Positions 17,899 to 25,511 of a stretch of 64,000 nt of DNA are shown piece after piece. The notes below the pieces were generated by a model. It worked only from the letters and a program-made list of their open reading frames with translations, did not search any database and was not told the origin of the DNA. The translations under genes and the position numbers were made by a program. The stretch's first letter is position 1. The number at the start of each line of letters is the position of its first letter. The stretch is from Paenibacillus tuaregi. GTDB lineage: Bacteria > Bacillota > Bacilli > Paenibacillales > Paenibacillaceae. The stretch spans positions 952,243-1,016,242 of the forward strand of contig NZ_LT575476.1 of NCBI RefSeq assembly GCF_900086655.1, in the 5' to 3' direction.

Positions 17899-18279
17899 TT
17901 ATTTAAGACGTTTAATAATGGATGCTAATTTTCTGGCAAAGACAATCGGATTTTCGACTGATTCAACATGCACGTACATCAGCCGGGGTTTGTCAAACAG
18001 CCAGTGATTGTGCACTGCGGTTACTCTTAATCCTAGTTTCACGGCCTGACGGATAAATGACTGAACTTCCCTCTGTAATAAGGTGATTTCCCCCGTATTC
18101 AGGGATTTTCCATTTTTCAAGGATTGAATTACAATTTCATGCTCAGTATCGTACTTCTTTCCCAGGATCGTGGCATTCAGGTTGCGTTTAACTGTGATAG
18201 AGCATTCGTTATTCTCATGCTGTCCTTTTCCACCAAGAATACGTGCCAGACGCCGGCAAAGAGTCTCTGTAATCCCCAT
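17899..18279 (-). CDS. Short DUF1259 (LpqO-like) protein
   Basis: 126 residues, no signal peptide. The region VTAVHNHWLFDKPRLMYVHVES, with the following PIVFARKL, matches the conserved core of DUF1259, where this unit usually occurs twice in longer, often secreted proteins. Here only one unit is present, so it is either a short family form or a remnant. Function is unknown for the family. It stands alone between two plus-strand units. Start ATG has GAGAGAGG a few bases upstream. Confidence 0.65.
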   Translation of the reverse strand: MGITETLCRRLARILGGKGQHENNECSITVKRNLNATILGKKYDTEHEIVIQSLKNGKSLNTGEITLLQREVQSFIRQAVKLGLRVTAVHNHWLFDKPRLMYVHVESVENPIVFARKLASIIKRLK

Positions 18280-18508
18280 TCAGCTCATCCTCTCTCTTTC
18301 AGAAGTAATACAGCATACTCTTCCGAAAAAGATAGAGTGCTAGACAGAATTATCATCTTTAACTATTGCATAGACTTCAGCATTCAACTGGTAATTGCAG
18401 CACCTAAAGTTCCGGATTTATGTTAAAGCCTTTACCAAAAGTATGTGTCTTACATAAATTGTATAGTTCCCAAGGGGGCATAAGCAGAGCGTAAAGGAGG
18501 AGAGGTTG

Positions 18509-18616
18509 ATGAGTGAAGCAGCTGGAGGATATGGCGGCGGAATGTTTACATCTACTGGAGCAATTCTGGTTCTTTTCATATTGCTTGTGATTGTCTCCAA
18601 AACAATTCTTTATTAA
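18509..18616 (+). CDS. YjcZ-like small sporulation membrane protein
   Basis: 35 codons, too short for routine gene calling. Reads MSEAAGGYGGGMF, then a single hydrophobic helix (AILVLFILLVIV) and a short SKTILY tail. Gly/Tyr-rich start plus one helix is the pattern of the YjcZ family of tiny spore-associated proteins in Bacillus and Paenibacillus. It has a strong ribosome binding site (AAAGGAGGAGAGG) and its own downstream terminator, which argues that it is expressed. Confidence 0.75.
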   Translation: MSEAAGGYGGGMFTSTGAILVLFILLVIVSKTILY

Positions 18617-18646
18617 TTACATTGATTAACTCATTGCTCGAAACCC

Positions 18647-18682
18647 AACCCCCGCTTGGTCTAATTCAGTGGGGGCTTTTAT
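18647..18682 (+). terminator. Terminator after the YjcZ-like gene
   Basis: Stem CCCCCGCT/AGTGGGGG (one G-U pair) followed by CTTTTAT, 31 bp past the small gene's stop. Confidence 0.75.
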
Positions 18683-18725
18683 ATGCCATGCGCTTTGGCT
18701 GGGATGGAGATCCAGAGATGAGGGT

Positions 18726-18754
18726 TTGTACAGGTGTAAGTTCTGTGCTAAATT
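18726..18754 (+). promoter_or_regulatory. Candidate promoter of the TetR gene
   Basis: TTGTAC, 17 bp, TAAATT. The predicted start of transcription (about 18762) would leave no room for a ribosome binding site before ATG 18769, which supports GTG 18802 as the real start. Confidence 0.4.
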
Positions 18755-18801
18755 GAACTGGATGATATATGATCGCTACCCAGGAAGAGGAGGTGGCTGA
18801 T

Positions 18802-19413
18802 GTGCCGCCTGTGGTATCCGAAGATTATAAAGTAAAGAAGAAGCAGGAGATTCTGTCCAGCGCGCTGATTTGTTTTGCCAAGAAAGGCTATCAGCAGGCT
18901 ACGATGGATGATATTGTAGAGCATTCGGGTTTTAGCAAAGGTGCCATTTATAACTATTTCAAATCAAAGGAAGAAATTTATTTTGAGGCTGTGAACGAGA
19001 ACACCTCCAGCATGCATAATACGGTGAAGGAGAAGCTGGCACAGCTGTTCACCTCATTGGATAAGCTGGCCTGCCTGTTCGATACTTATATTAACAATGA
19101 TCATAGCGATCCGGCTGAAAAGGCCCTGTTCCAGGTGTATTACGAATTCCGCCTGCAGTCCTGCCGGGATGAGAAAATTGCCAGCTACCTTACGCGAAGG
19201 CGCCAGGAATCCTTCATCAGTCTGATCGTGGATATTGTCCAGGAGGGTCAGAAGAAGGGAGAGATCCAAAATGAGCTTGAACCGCTCATCTTGGCGCATA
19301 CGTTCTGGGGGATGATCGATGGGGCCTCTATCTGTATTGTGACAGATCCGGCATACCCATATAAGCAGGCTTTAAGCCAGATGAAAGAGATGTTTGTTGC
19401 TTATCTGACATGA
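18802..19413 (+). CDS. TetR family transcriptional regulator
   Basis: 203 residues. The N-terminal DNA-binding domain (about 12-58) shows the family pattern ILSSALICFAKKGYQQATMD, then DIVEHSGFSKGAIYNYFKSK. The ligand domain (about 70-200) is of the YfiR/KstR-like C-terminal type. I chose GTG 18802 because GAGGAGGTGG sits 6 bases before it; the in-frame ATG 18769 has no such site. A perfect 10-bp-arm palindrome lies downstream before the M32 peptidase gene and is a candidate operator. Ligand and regulon are unknown. Confidence 0.88.
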   Translation: MPPVVSEDYKVKKKQEILSSALICFAKKGYQQATMDDIVEHSGFSKGAIYNYFKSKEEIYFEAVNENTSSMHNTVKEKLAQLFTSLDKLACLFDTYINNDHSDPAEKALFQVYYEFRLQSCRDEKIASYLTRRRQESFISLIVDIVQEGQKKGEIQNELEPLILAHTFWGMIDGASICIVTDPAYPYKQALSQMKEMFVAYLT

Positions 19414-19430
19414 AGAGGACTGCACTCTGA

Positions 19431-19466
19431 GCCTAATTTTGGCGTATACCGGAATTAGGTTTTTTT
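19431..19466 (+). terminator. Terminator after the TetR gene
   Basis: Stem CCTAATTTTGG/CCGGAATTAGG followed by seven T. It begins about 18 bp after the stop codon. Confidence 0.85.
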
Positions 19467-19520
19467 GTTGTATATAACATTTGGAAATAAATTGAACACA
19501 GGTAAAAAATGTGATTAAAT

Positions 19521-19544
19521 AAAATAGACTAATGAGTCTATTTT
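19521..19544. promoter_or_regulatory. Perfect palindrome, candidate TetR operator, before the M32 gene
   Basis: Arms AAAATAGACT and AGTCTATTTT separated by AATG. It lies 38 bp before the peptidase start and overlaps or follows a weak promoter (TTGAAC at 19492, 17 bp, TTAAAT at 19515). Length and symmetry suit a TetR dimer or dimer pair, and a TetR gene ends about 110 bp upstream. Confidence 0.5.
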
Positions 19545-19582
19545 GGATTCCGGTCTAATTTTCTTTTTGGGAGGCTTATACT

Positions 19583-21115
19583 ATGGAACAGAAAACCCTT
19601 GATCCGGCAGTTCAGGCAGCCGTTGACCAGTACAAAGCTTTAGAAGAGAAACTCGCTCATTTCCTGAGCATATCCAGTCTGCTCGAATGGGATCAGAAGG
19701 TAACCGCTCCCAAGAAAGGCAGACCGATCTTCGCCAAAGCGATTGGCACATTCCGTACAGAGGAGTTCAAGTTGTCCGTGTCGGATGAAATGGGAGAATT
19801 GTTGAATACGCTGTCAACTCCTGAGGTATACGCGAACCTGGATGAAATTACACAGGCCCAAATTCGTGAGCGCAAGGAAGAGTACAGCCGTTCCAAAAAG
19901 ATTCCGGCAGACATGTACCGGGACTATGTTGTGCTGACGGCCCGGGCCAATGATGCCTGGGAAGAAGCCAGAGAGACGAATAACTTCAGTATCTTTGAGC
20001 CCTTTTTGGAGAAGATTGTTGACTATAACCGCAAAGTGGCCGGGATCTTTGGTTATGAGCATCATCCTTATGATGCGCTGCTGCATCAGTATGAACCAGG
20101 CTTAAGCGTGGCCGTTCTGGACCCCTTGTTTGCGAAGCTCAGAGAGTCCAGTGTAGCTCTGCTGGAAAGGATTAAGCAATCCGGGAGCAAACCGAATGTC
20201 GGGATTTTTGAGCAGTCTTATGATGTGGAGCAGCAGAAGAAATTCAATCAGTATCTTCTTCCACTGATCGGGTTTGATATGAACGCAGGAAGACTTGATG
20301 AGACCGTGCATCCGTTCGCGCAGCCAATGAATACCGGAGATGTCCGGATTACAACAAGATATCTCAAGGATAATGTGCGGTCCGCGGTATTTGGCACGAT
20401 TCACGAAGCGGGCCACGGCATCTATGAGCAAAATATTGATCCGCGCTTGGAGGGAACCGCTCTATCGACTGGAGCTTCTTTTGGGATTCACGAGTCGCAG
20501 TCCCGGTTCCTGGAAAATATGGTGGGACGCAGTGAAGCGTTCTGGCATCATTTTTATCCAACACTTCAGCAGCACTTCCCGGAACAGCTTGGTCAGGTCA
20601 GCCTTACGGAGTTTTATCGGGCCATTAACAGTGTGCAGCCGACAATGATCCGGGTGGAAGCGGATGAGCTTACCTACAATCTGCACATTATGATTCGTTA
20701 TGAAATTGAGAAAGCACTGATTGGCGGAGAGATTGAAGTTAAAGACCTGCCGGAAATCTGGAACCAGAAGATGCAGGATTACCTCGGCATTACACCGGCT
20801 ACGGACACCGAGGGCGTGCTGCAGGACGTTCATTGGTCCTTCGGAGGCTTCGGCTACTTCCCGTCCTATTCGCTTGGCAATTTGTACGCGGCCCAGCTGT
20901 TGAGTACAATCGTACGTGAGAAGCCGGATTTCTATGACCAGATTCAGGCTGGGAACTTCGCGGGAGTTCAGCAGTGGCTGAAAGAGAACATTCACCGTCA
21001 CGGCAAGCTGTATACACCTGAACAGCTTATCAAGAATGTGACCGGAGAAGATTTGAAGGCGGATTATCTGGTGAATTATTTAGAAGATAAATACAGCCGG
21101 ATTTATAATCTGTAA
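19583..21115 (+). CDS. ypwA: M32 family metallocarboxypeptidase (carboxypeptidase Taq type)
   Basis: 510-residue cytoplasmic zinc (or cobalt) carboxypeptidase that removes C-terminal residues from peptides. The metal and catalytic motif HEAGH is at 274-278, and the third ligand lies in the following HESQSRFLEN. Length and C-terminal HWSFGGFGYFPSYSLGN match the family, whose Bacillus subtilis member is YpwA. ATG 19583 has GGGAGG upstream. It is separated from the TetR gene by a terminator and a palindrome, and followed 18 bp later by a GNAT gene, so these may be co-transcribed. Confidence 0.95.
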   Translation: MEQKTLDPAVQAAVDQYKALEEKLAHFLSISSLLEWDQKVTAPKKGRPIFAKAIGTFRTEEFKLSVSDEMGELLNTLSTPEVYANLDEITQAQIRERKEEYSRSKKIPADMYRDYVVLTARANDAWEEARETNNFSIFEPFLEKIVDYNRKVAGIFGYEHHPYDALLHQYEPGLSVAVLDPLFAKLRESSVALLERIKQSGSKPNVGIFEQSYDVEQQKKFNQYLLPLIGFDMNAGRLDETVHPFAQPMNTGDVRITTRYLKDNVRSAVFGTIHEAGHGIYEQNIDPRLEGTALSTGASFGIHESQSRFLENMVGRSEAFWHHFYPTLQQHFPEQLGQVSLTEFYRAINSVQPTMIRVEADELTYNLHIMIRYEIEKALIGGEIEVKDLPEIWNQKMQDYLGITPATDTEGVLQDVHWSFGGFGYFPSYSLGNLYAAQLLSTIVREKPDFYDQIQAGNFAGVQQWLKENIHRHGKLYTPEQLIKNVTGEDLKADYLVNYLEDKYSRIYNL

Positions 21116-21133
21116 CGGATAGGAGACGGTTGT

Positions 21134-22012
21134 ATGGAAATCAGACGCTTATCGGCATGTACGCTGGAAGAAGCGGTGCAAGCGTGGAATGACGGATTTG
21201 AAGGGTACTATTTCAATGCCACGACAACACCGGAAGCATTCATAAAAAGAATGACGATGGAGGAACTGTCACCCACCTTGTCTGTTGTAGCTTTCAAGGA
21301 TAACCGCCCAGTGGGCATTGTGCTCAGTGGGGTCCGCGATTCGGGTGGACGCAGAATTGCTTGGAATGGCGGAACAGGAGTGGCTATGCCGCTCCGCGGC
21401 TCAGGCAATGGGCGTACCCTTATGGAAGCCTCCATTGCTGCATTGAAGGAGGAAGGTGTGGAGTTGTCCACGCTCGAAGCGATCAGCGAGAATGCCAAGG
21501 CCATTGCTCTATATGAGAAGCTCGGTTATAAGATTGTGGATCAGCTTGAGCATCTTAATCTGAAAGGAGCGGCCCCCGCAAATCCGCTTCCTGCCGGTAT
21601 TCAAGGCTATACGGCAAAGAGGGTTGCTCCGGTGCAAGCGGGTCAGCTTCCATTCTATAGGGCAGACTACACATGGCAGACACAATGGCAGAATGCCAAG
21701 GATGGCGAGGCGGTCATTATTCACGATGAATCGGGGACACCCGCCGGATATGCGTATTTCCGCAAAACATACAGCCCGGCTGGGATACATACGGCTACCA
21801 CGCTGTTTCAGTGTGAGGCAGCTCCGGGCCATTCACAGGCAGAAGGGATTATCCGGTTGATGCTGGCGTATGTGTTCGGCGATTTCAATGACGACATTAA
21901 TCGGATCGTCCCGAATGTGCCGCTCACGGCAAGTGCTCTTACCTATTCGGTTCTCCGGGAGGCCGGCTTCACTACAATGGCGGCTCAGGTGCAGATGGTC
22001 AAAGAACTGTAA
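21134..22012 (+). CDS. GNAT acetyltransferase, two-domain form
   Basis: 292 residues. The first GNAT domain (about 1-140) carries the acetyl-CoA loop as VAMPLRGSGNGRTLMEA followed by AISENAKAIALYEKLGYKI. The second half (about 150-292) is a weaker, degenerate GNAT-like fold. Start ATG has AGGAGA upstream. It follows the M32 gene by 18 bp and precedes another GNAT by 24 bp, forming a likely three-gene run. The acetylated substrate is unknown. Confidence 0.85.
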   Translation: MEIRRLSACTLEEAVQAWNDGFEGYYFNATTTPEAFIKRMTMEELSPTLSVVAFKDNRPVGIVLSGVRDSGGRRIAWNGGTGVAMPLRGSGNGRTLMEASIAALKEEGVELSTLEAISENAKAIALYEKLGYKIVDQLEHLNLKGAAPANPLPAGIQGYTAKRVAPVQAGQLPFYRADYTWQTQWQNAKDGEAVIIHDESGTPAGYAYFRKTYSPAGIHTATTLFQCEAAPGHSQAEGIIRLMLAYVFGDFNDDINRIVPNVPLTASALTYSVLREAGFTTMAAQVQMVKEL

Positions 22013-22036
22013 GCCCGCCTAAACAAAGGAGAAGTT

Positions 22037-22594
22037 ATGATGAGTGAACAGATTAAGTCACTTAAGTACTTAGATGGAGAAAGAATTTTTCTGCGCAGGA
22101 TCACCGACACCGATGTGGATTATTTCCTAAAAGCCGTATCCGATCCAAAGATCCGGAGGCTGACCGGAACAACCTCCTTCTTCACCAAACCTCAGCTGGA
22201 GCAGGCAATTGAAAAGTGGAGCCTGGATGACAGCCGGATTGACCTTGTCATCTGTCTCAAATCCGATTTCAAGGTGATCGGGGATCTGGCAATTATGGAT
22301 GTGGATTACCGGGAGCGGAAAGGCAGCTTCCGTATCGCAATCGCAGATGAGGCCTACATGAGTAATGGGTATGGAAGCGAAGCCCTTCATCTGATCATTC
22401 CTTATATGTTCAACACGCTGAATCTGCGCAAAATCAACATCAATGTGTATGCTTACAATGACCGGGCTATTAGAACGTATGAGAAATTGGGTTTTGTCCG
22501 GGAGGGCGTTATCCGGGAAGATCTATATTTCGACGGGGAGTACCACGATAATATCCTGATGGGACTCTTCAAGCATGAATACATTCCGCGTTGA
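22037..22594 (+). CDS. GNAT acetyltransferase, RimJ/RimL-like
   Basis: 185 residues. Begins with the RimJ/RimL/SpeG-style GERIFLRRITDTDVDYFLKA and has the acetyl-CoA motif YMSNGYGSEALHLIIPYMF, then INVYAYNDRAIRTYEKLGF. It probably acetylates a small amine, a protein N-terminus or an antibiotic; the sequence does not decide. AAAGGAGAAG precedes the ATG pair. Last gene before a perfect terminator. Confidence 0.88.
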   Translation: MMSEQIKSLKYLDGERIFLRRITDTDVDYFLKAVSDPKIRRLTGTTSFFTKPQLEQAIEKWSLDDSRIDLVICLKSDFKVIGDLAIMDVDYRERKGSFRIAIADEAYMSNGYGSEALHLIIPYMFNTLNLRKININVYAYNDRAIRTYEKLGFVREGVIREDLYFDGEYHDNILMGLFKHEYIPR

Positions 22595-22595
22595 C

Positions 22596-22629
22596 AGAAG
22601 GGGCCGTCCTCAAAGACGGCCCCTTCTTA
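22596..22629. terminator. Perfect terminator between convergent GNAT and CBM21 genes
   Basis: Thirteen-base perfect arms AGAAGGGGCCGTC/GACGGCCCCTTCT with a 6-base loop, placed between two convergent stops. Probably works in both directions. Confidence 0.85.
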
Positions 22630-22641
22630 TGGTAGATCGGA

Positions 22642-23406
22642 TTATCTGTTAACTAGGTAGTTGCTTCCATAATTGTTATCCCAATAGGTTTGTCCATTAA
22701 CAGTGTAAGAGATAGCGTATTTAATTTGGGACACACCGGAGTCAATATTGTTGATACTGAAATGCCATTCTTGTACGCTGCTATCGGAGTTAGCTGGCCC
22801 ATAGTAAGTGGCGTAGCCTTCTTTGGTTGTATTCCAATTATCTGTGGTATACTCGATTTTAACTGTTTTGTTGTAGTCCAGGTTTTTAACGAATACACCG
22901 CCTGCGAAGGTGTTCTGAGTTAAAGAATCGAAAGCGCGAAGAACGTTCGGTCCGCCAAGAATGGTCGAGCTCATATTATAACGGCTGACGGAATAGTTCT
23001 GTCCGTTATTATTATCCCAGTACGTTTGACCACCGGTTTCATACTTGATTGCGAATTGAATGTTTTGAGCGTTTTGGAGCTGCGGGTTCGTAGTGTCCCC
23101 ACTGTAAGTGGAAATTGCGAAGTTCCACTTCTCATGCGAAGAGTCTGTTGGACCTTGATAGGAAGCAGGCGTATCATACCACTGACCGTTTCCAGGAGTA
23201 TAATGGATGGTTACGGTTTTCTGGTAGTTCAGGTTATTTACTTCGACACTGCCGCTAAATCCCACATAGCCATACTTGTAAGCATAGAGATTGGCCGAAA
23301 TCAATTGAACCGGCTGGTCACTAGCAAAAACAGATGGTGCAAACGTTAGCGCCAAAATCGATAAAAAAGCCAAACTTGATAGATGCTTCTTCATTCTTCT
23401 TAACAT
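22642..23406 (-). CDS. Secreted tandem CBM21 starch-binding protein
   Basis: 254 residues: a signal peptide (KKHLSSLAFLSILALTF, cleavage near VFASD) and then two CBM21/53-like modules (about 30-140 and 148-254). Each has an N-KTV-I-YT strand (YQKTVTIHYTPGNGQWYD; YNKTVKIEYTTDNWNTTKEG) and ends in GQTYWDNNxGxNYxV. No catalytic domain, sorting signal or SLH repeat is present, so the whole mature protein is a double alpha-glucan-binding unit. It may hold starch near the cell or assist the amylopullulanase encoded elsewhere in the window; that link is inference. GGAGATGG lies upstream of the start. Confidence 0.82.
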   Translation of the reverse strand: MLRRMKKHLSSLAFLSILALTFAPSVFASDQPVQLISANLYAYKYGYVGFSGSVEVNNLNYQKTVTIHYTPGNGQWYDTPASYQGPTDSSHEKWNFAISTYSGDTTNPQLQNAQNIQFAIKYETGGQTYWDNNNGQNYSVSRYNMSSTILGGPNVLRAFDSLTQNTFAGGVFVKNLDYNKTVKIEYTTDNWNTTKEGYATYYGPANSDSSVQEWHFSINNIDSGVSQIKYAISYTVNGQTYWDNNYGSNYLVNR

Positions 23407-23641
23407 TTCATACCATCTCCTATAATTTTTATATATTCCAAAGTAAAAATACCACTAAATTTTCCAAAAATAAACACTTATTCGGAAAAGTTTTGAAGTT
23501 TTTCGTGGAAACGGTTGCACATAAGGGGTTATAAAAGCAATAAGTACTACGCTGCCGATGATTTGCAACCTGGATATATCTGGTCAAATGCACGATAGTG
23601 TATTATCCTGTTTATGACTATTTCAAGAGGAGATGAACGAC

Positions 23642-23671
23642 ATGGAGCTGACAACAATTAACGGCCAATAA
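23642..23671 (+). CDS. Leader peptide of a putative translational attenuator
   Basis: Nine codons, MELTTINGQ, with a good ribosome binding site (AGAGGAGA) eight bases before the ATG. It ends 63 bases before the GNAT start. Its codons 3-5 contain GACAAC, which can pair with GTTGTC just past its stop. Having its own ribosome binding site and sitting in front of paired segments is the layout of antibiotic-inducible leader peptides such as those of ermC. Not recognised as a known leader. Confidence 0.55.
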   Translation: MELTTINGQ

Positions 23672-23727
23672 CTATGGTGGTTGTCTTTAGAAAATACAGC
23701 CACCCTTACATTCAAATAAAGGTGGTT
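23650..23727 (+). promoter_or_regulatory. Four-segment RNA switch (putative translational attenuator) before the GNAT gene
   Basis: Segment A GACAAC (23650-23655, inside the leader ORF), B GGTGGTTGTC (23676-23685), C ACAGCCACC (23696-23704), D GGTGGTT (23721-23727, the ribosome binding site of the GNAT gene). A pairs with B over 6 bases, C with D over 7 (one G-U), and B with C over 9 (one G-U). A:B plus C:D hides the GNAT ribosome binding site; B:C frees it. A ribosome held on leader codons 3-6 would cover A and favour B:C. Confidence 0.55.
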
Positions 23728-23734
23728 ACTTCAT

Positions 23735-24163
23735 ATGAGTATGAATCATCCCTATGAAATTATAGATAGACTTCCAACGGTACAGGAGCATCAAGCTTTA
23801 TGGGAAGCGGTAGGCTGGGGCAGCGTAAATACAGAGATGACAAAGGAATCACTCGCCCGCTCCCTATATGGAGTCGTTGCGGTTCATCAAGGGAAGACCG
23901 TTGGCATGGGCCGGATTGTAGGCGATGGGGCGATGTACTTTTACATTCAGGATGTGGCCGTTCTGCCGGAGCATCAAGGGAATGGAATTGGAGCCCGAAT
24001 CATAGAGCGGGTTATGGAATTCATCGCCGAGCGCCGTTTTCCGAACGGGGTCGCTTTTGCCGGGCTTTTTGCCTCGGAGGGCAAGGACAAGTTTTATGAG
24101 AAGTACGGTTTCCAAGACTACTCACCAGGCATGACCGGCATGTTTAAGGTGCTGGACAAGTAA
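23735..24163 (+). CDS. GNAT acetyltransferase downstream of an attenuator-like leader
   Basis: 142-residue single-domain GNAT. The acetyl-CoA loop reads VLPEHQGNGIGARIIERVM, preceded by the strand YFYIQDVAVL and followed by LFASEGKDKFYEKYGFQ. This resembles small aralkylamine/PaiA-like or drug-modifying acetyltransferases, but I cannot name the substrate. The ribosome binding site AAAGGTGG is 9 bases before ATG 23735 and lies in segment D of the switch described above. Control by a leader peptide suggests that the product responds to something that stalls ribosomes; that is inference. Confidence 0.85.
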   Translation: MSMNHPYEIIDRLPTVQEHQALWEAVGWGSVNTEMTKESLARSLYGVVAVHQGKTVGMGRIVGDGAMYFYIQDVAVLPEHQGNGIGARIIERVMEFIAERRFPNGVAFAGLFASEGKDKFYEKYGFQDYSPGMTGMFKVLDK

Positions 24164-24181
24164 AAGGATTGCATTAGAGAG

Positions 24182-24223
24182 AAGCACTTTCTGGTCCTGT
24201 TGGGCAGAGGGTGCTTTTATTTG
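24182..24223 (+). terminator. Terminator after the GNAT gene
   Basis: Stem AGCACTTTCTG/CAGAGGGTGCT (two G-U pairs) followed by TTTATTTG. Confidence 0.75.
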
Positions 24224-24349
24224 ATTTGCCTTGGAAAGCTGCTTGTACTCAGGTCATCTTTATCCAGTAAATCCAGTCATGTTATGATGATGGAATATCC
24301 GGTTTCATACTAGAAGGTGCAATCCGGCACCGCGAGAGGGGTTTGTAGC

Positions 24350-24805
24350 ATGCGCAAAGAATCTTTTGTCCAGCCTGATCCGGAAAGCTGGCTGGCTAAA
24401 TTCCAATTCTTCATTCCGATTAAGGTCCGTTACTGCGAGACCGATCTGCTGGGACATGTGAATAATGTAAGTTATTTTATGTATTTTGAGCAGGGGCGTA
24501 TTGAGTACTTTGAGAACCTGGGATTGACGCAGGACTTGTTCAGTGATGAACGCGTATCCGTCGTAGCTGATCTGGAGTGCCAGTATCTGGCGCAAATCTA
24601 TTTGAGAGACCCGCTCAAGCTGTATATTCGGGTAGCCAAGCTTGGCCGTTCGTCCATTGATGTGGAGTATGCCCTGGTGGCTCATGATGAACTGAAGGCG
24701 GCTGGCAGGGGTGCAATTGTACTAATAGATACCAAAACCGGCAAAAGCACGCCGATCCCCGACTCGGCCCGCGAGGCGATCCGGAGCTTTGAGAAGATGG
24801 AGTAG
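24350..24805 (+). CDS. Hotdog-fold acyl-CoA thioesterase (4HBT/YbgC-like)
   Basis: 151 residues. The catalytic loop of the 4-hydroxybenzoyl-CoA thioesterase family is plain: VRYCETDLLGHVNNVSYFMY, with the active Asp in ETD and the helix FEQGRIEYFENLG after it. Predicted to hydrolyse an acyl-CoA in the cytoplasm. An in-frame GTG at 24317 exists, but ATG 24350 follows GAGAGGGG at a suitable distance. Single gene between terminators. Confidence 0.88.
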   Translation: MRKESFVQPDPESWLAKFQFFIPIKVRYCETDLLGHVNNVSYFMYFEQGRIEYFENLGLTQDLFSDERVSVVADLECQYLAQIYLRDPLKLYIRVAKLGRSSIDVEYALVAHDELKAAGRGAIVLIDTKTGKSTPIPDSAREAIRSFEKME

Positions 24806-24839
24806 CTGCGTGCTGATTTAATTTTTAGTAGAAGACAAG

Positions 24840-24880
24840 ACAGGCATACCCGACCTATTGAGGCTGATGTGCCTGTTTTT
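24840..24880 (+). terminator. Terminator after the thioesterase gene
   Basis: ACAGGCA/TGCCTGT arms around a 25-base loop, followed by TTTTT. Confidence 0.65.
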
Positions 24881-25040
24881 GGTATTGAAGATATCCCTGT
24901 TGTTGTCCAAGCTGAACAGTTCAATGAAGTAGATAATTTCCCGGTATTTCTCGTTAACCTTATTATGTCTTACTTCAATTTTGTTGAGATGTGTGCTGTG
25001 GAGATCTTCCTGGATAGAAAGATAATTTAACTTAGTCTTA

Positions 25041-25072
25041 ATAAAACCCGCCCTGTAGAACAGAGCGGGTCT
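25041..25072 (-). terminator. Terminator of the DUF4183 gene
   Basis: Arms ACCCGCCCTGT/ACAGAGCGGGT with one mismatch; on the minus strand it is followed by TTTTATT. Confidence 0.8.
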
Positions 25073-25107
25073 TGAAGAAACAAGGCTTACGGTAAAACTA
25101 TAGCGGA

Positions 25108-25392
25108 TTAGGAAACAACGAATTGAACTAAGATTGGTGTTCCGGCATCCAACGCATCGCCACCAGGAATAGTTATCGTTGTTGTGGTAACGGTAGAAAC
25201 ATCAGCTGTCTGCATCACGCCATTCACATAAAGATTGTAATAATTATACGATGCCGGAAAAGCCGTAGCAGCTGTACCGGCATCGTTGGTGAACGCTGTT
25301 GCAGCAATTGCAAATGTTGCCCCAGTTCCTGTTCCAGCTCCAATAGTTGAAGTGAATCTTCTGCTGTTTTGATACGGTGTTACGATTGCCAT
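25108..25392 (-). CDS. DUF4183 protein, probable spore-surface component
   Basis: 94 residues, Thr/Ala-rich, ending in the DUF4183 pattern: YYNLYVNGVMQTADVST, then TITIPGGDALDAGTPILVQFV. DUF4183 occurs in exosporium-type proteins of Bacillus and Paenibacillus, often at the end of collagen-like proteins, as in the neighbour upstream. An ATG six bases earlier (25398) is only 2 bases from GGGGAGGT, so the second ATG is preferred. Stand-alone version of the globular domain in the next gene, so the two products may sit together on the spore. Confidence 0.78.
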   Translation of the reverse strand: MAIVTPYQNSRRFTSTIGAGTGTGATFAIAATAFTNDAGTAATAFPASYNYYNLYVNGVMQTADVSTVTTTTITIPGGDALDAGTPILVQFVVS

Positions 25393-25511
25393 CTTCATTA
25401 CCTCCCCTTTTTTTTGAAGAGCATGCAGAAATCCAAGTATAGAACTTAGAAGCTTGCCTGATCTTCATATTTATTAAATTCAGAAGGTTTGAAAGATGCG
25501 AGGGCTAACTA

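Larger units (their letters stand above)
24806..25107. other. Intergenic region with two terminators
   Basis: Holds the terminator of the thioesterase gene (24840-24880) and that of the minus-strand DUF4183 gene (25041-25072). Nothing else recognised; an AT-rich stretch between them has no convincing ORF. Confidence 0.6.
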
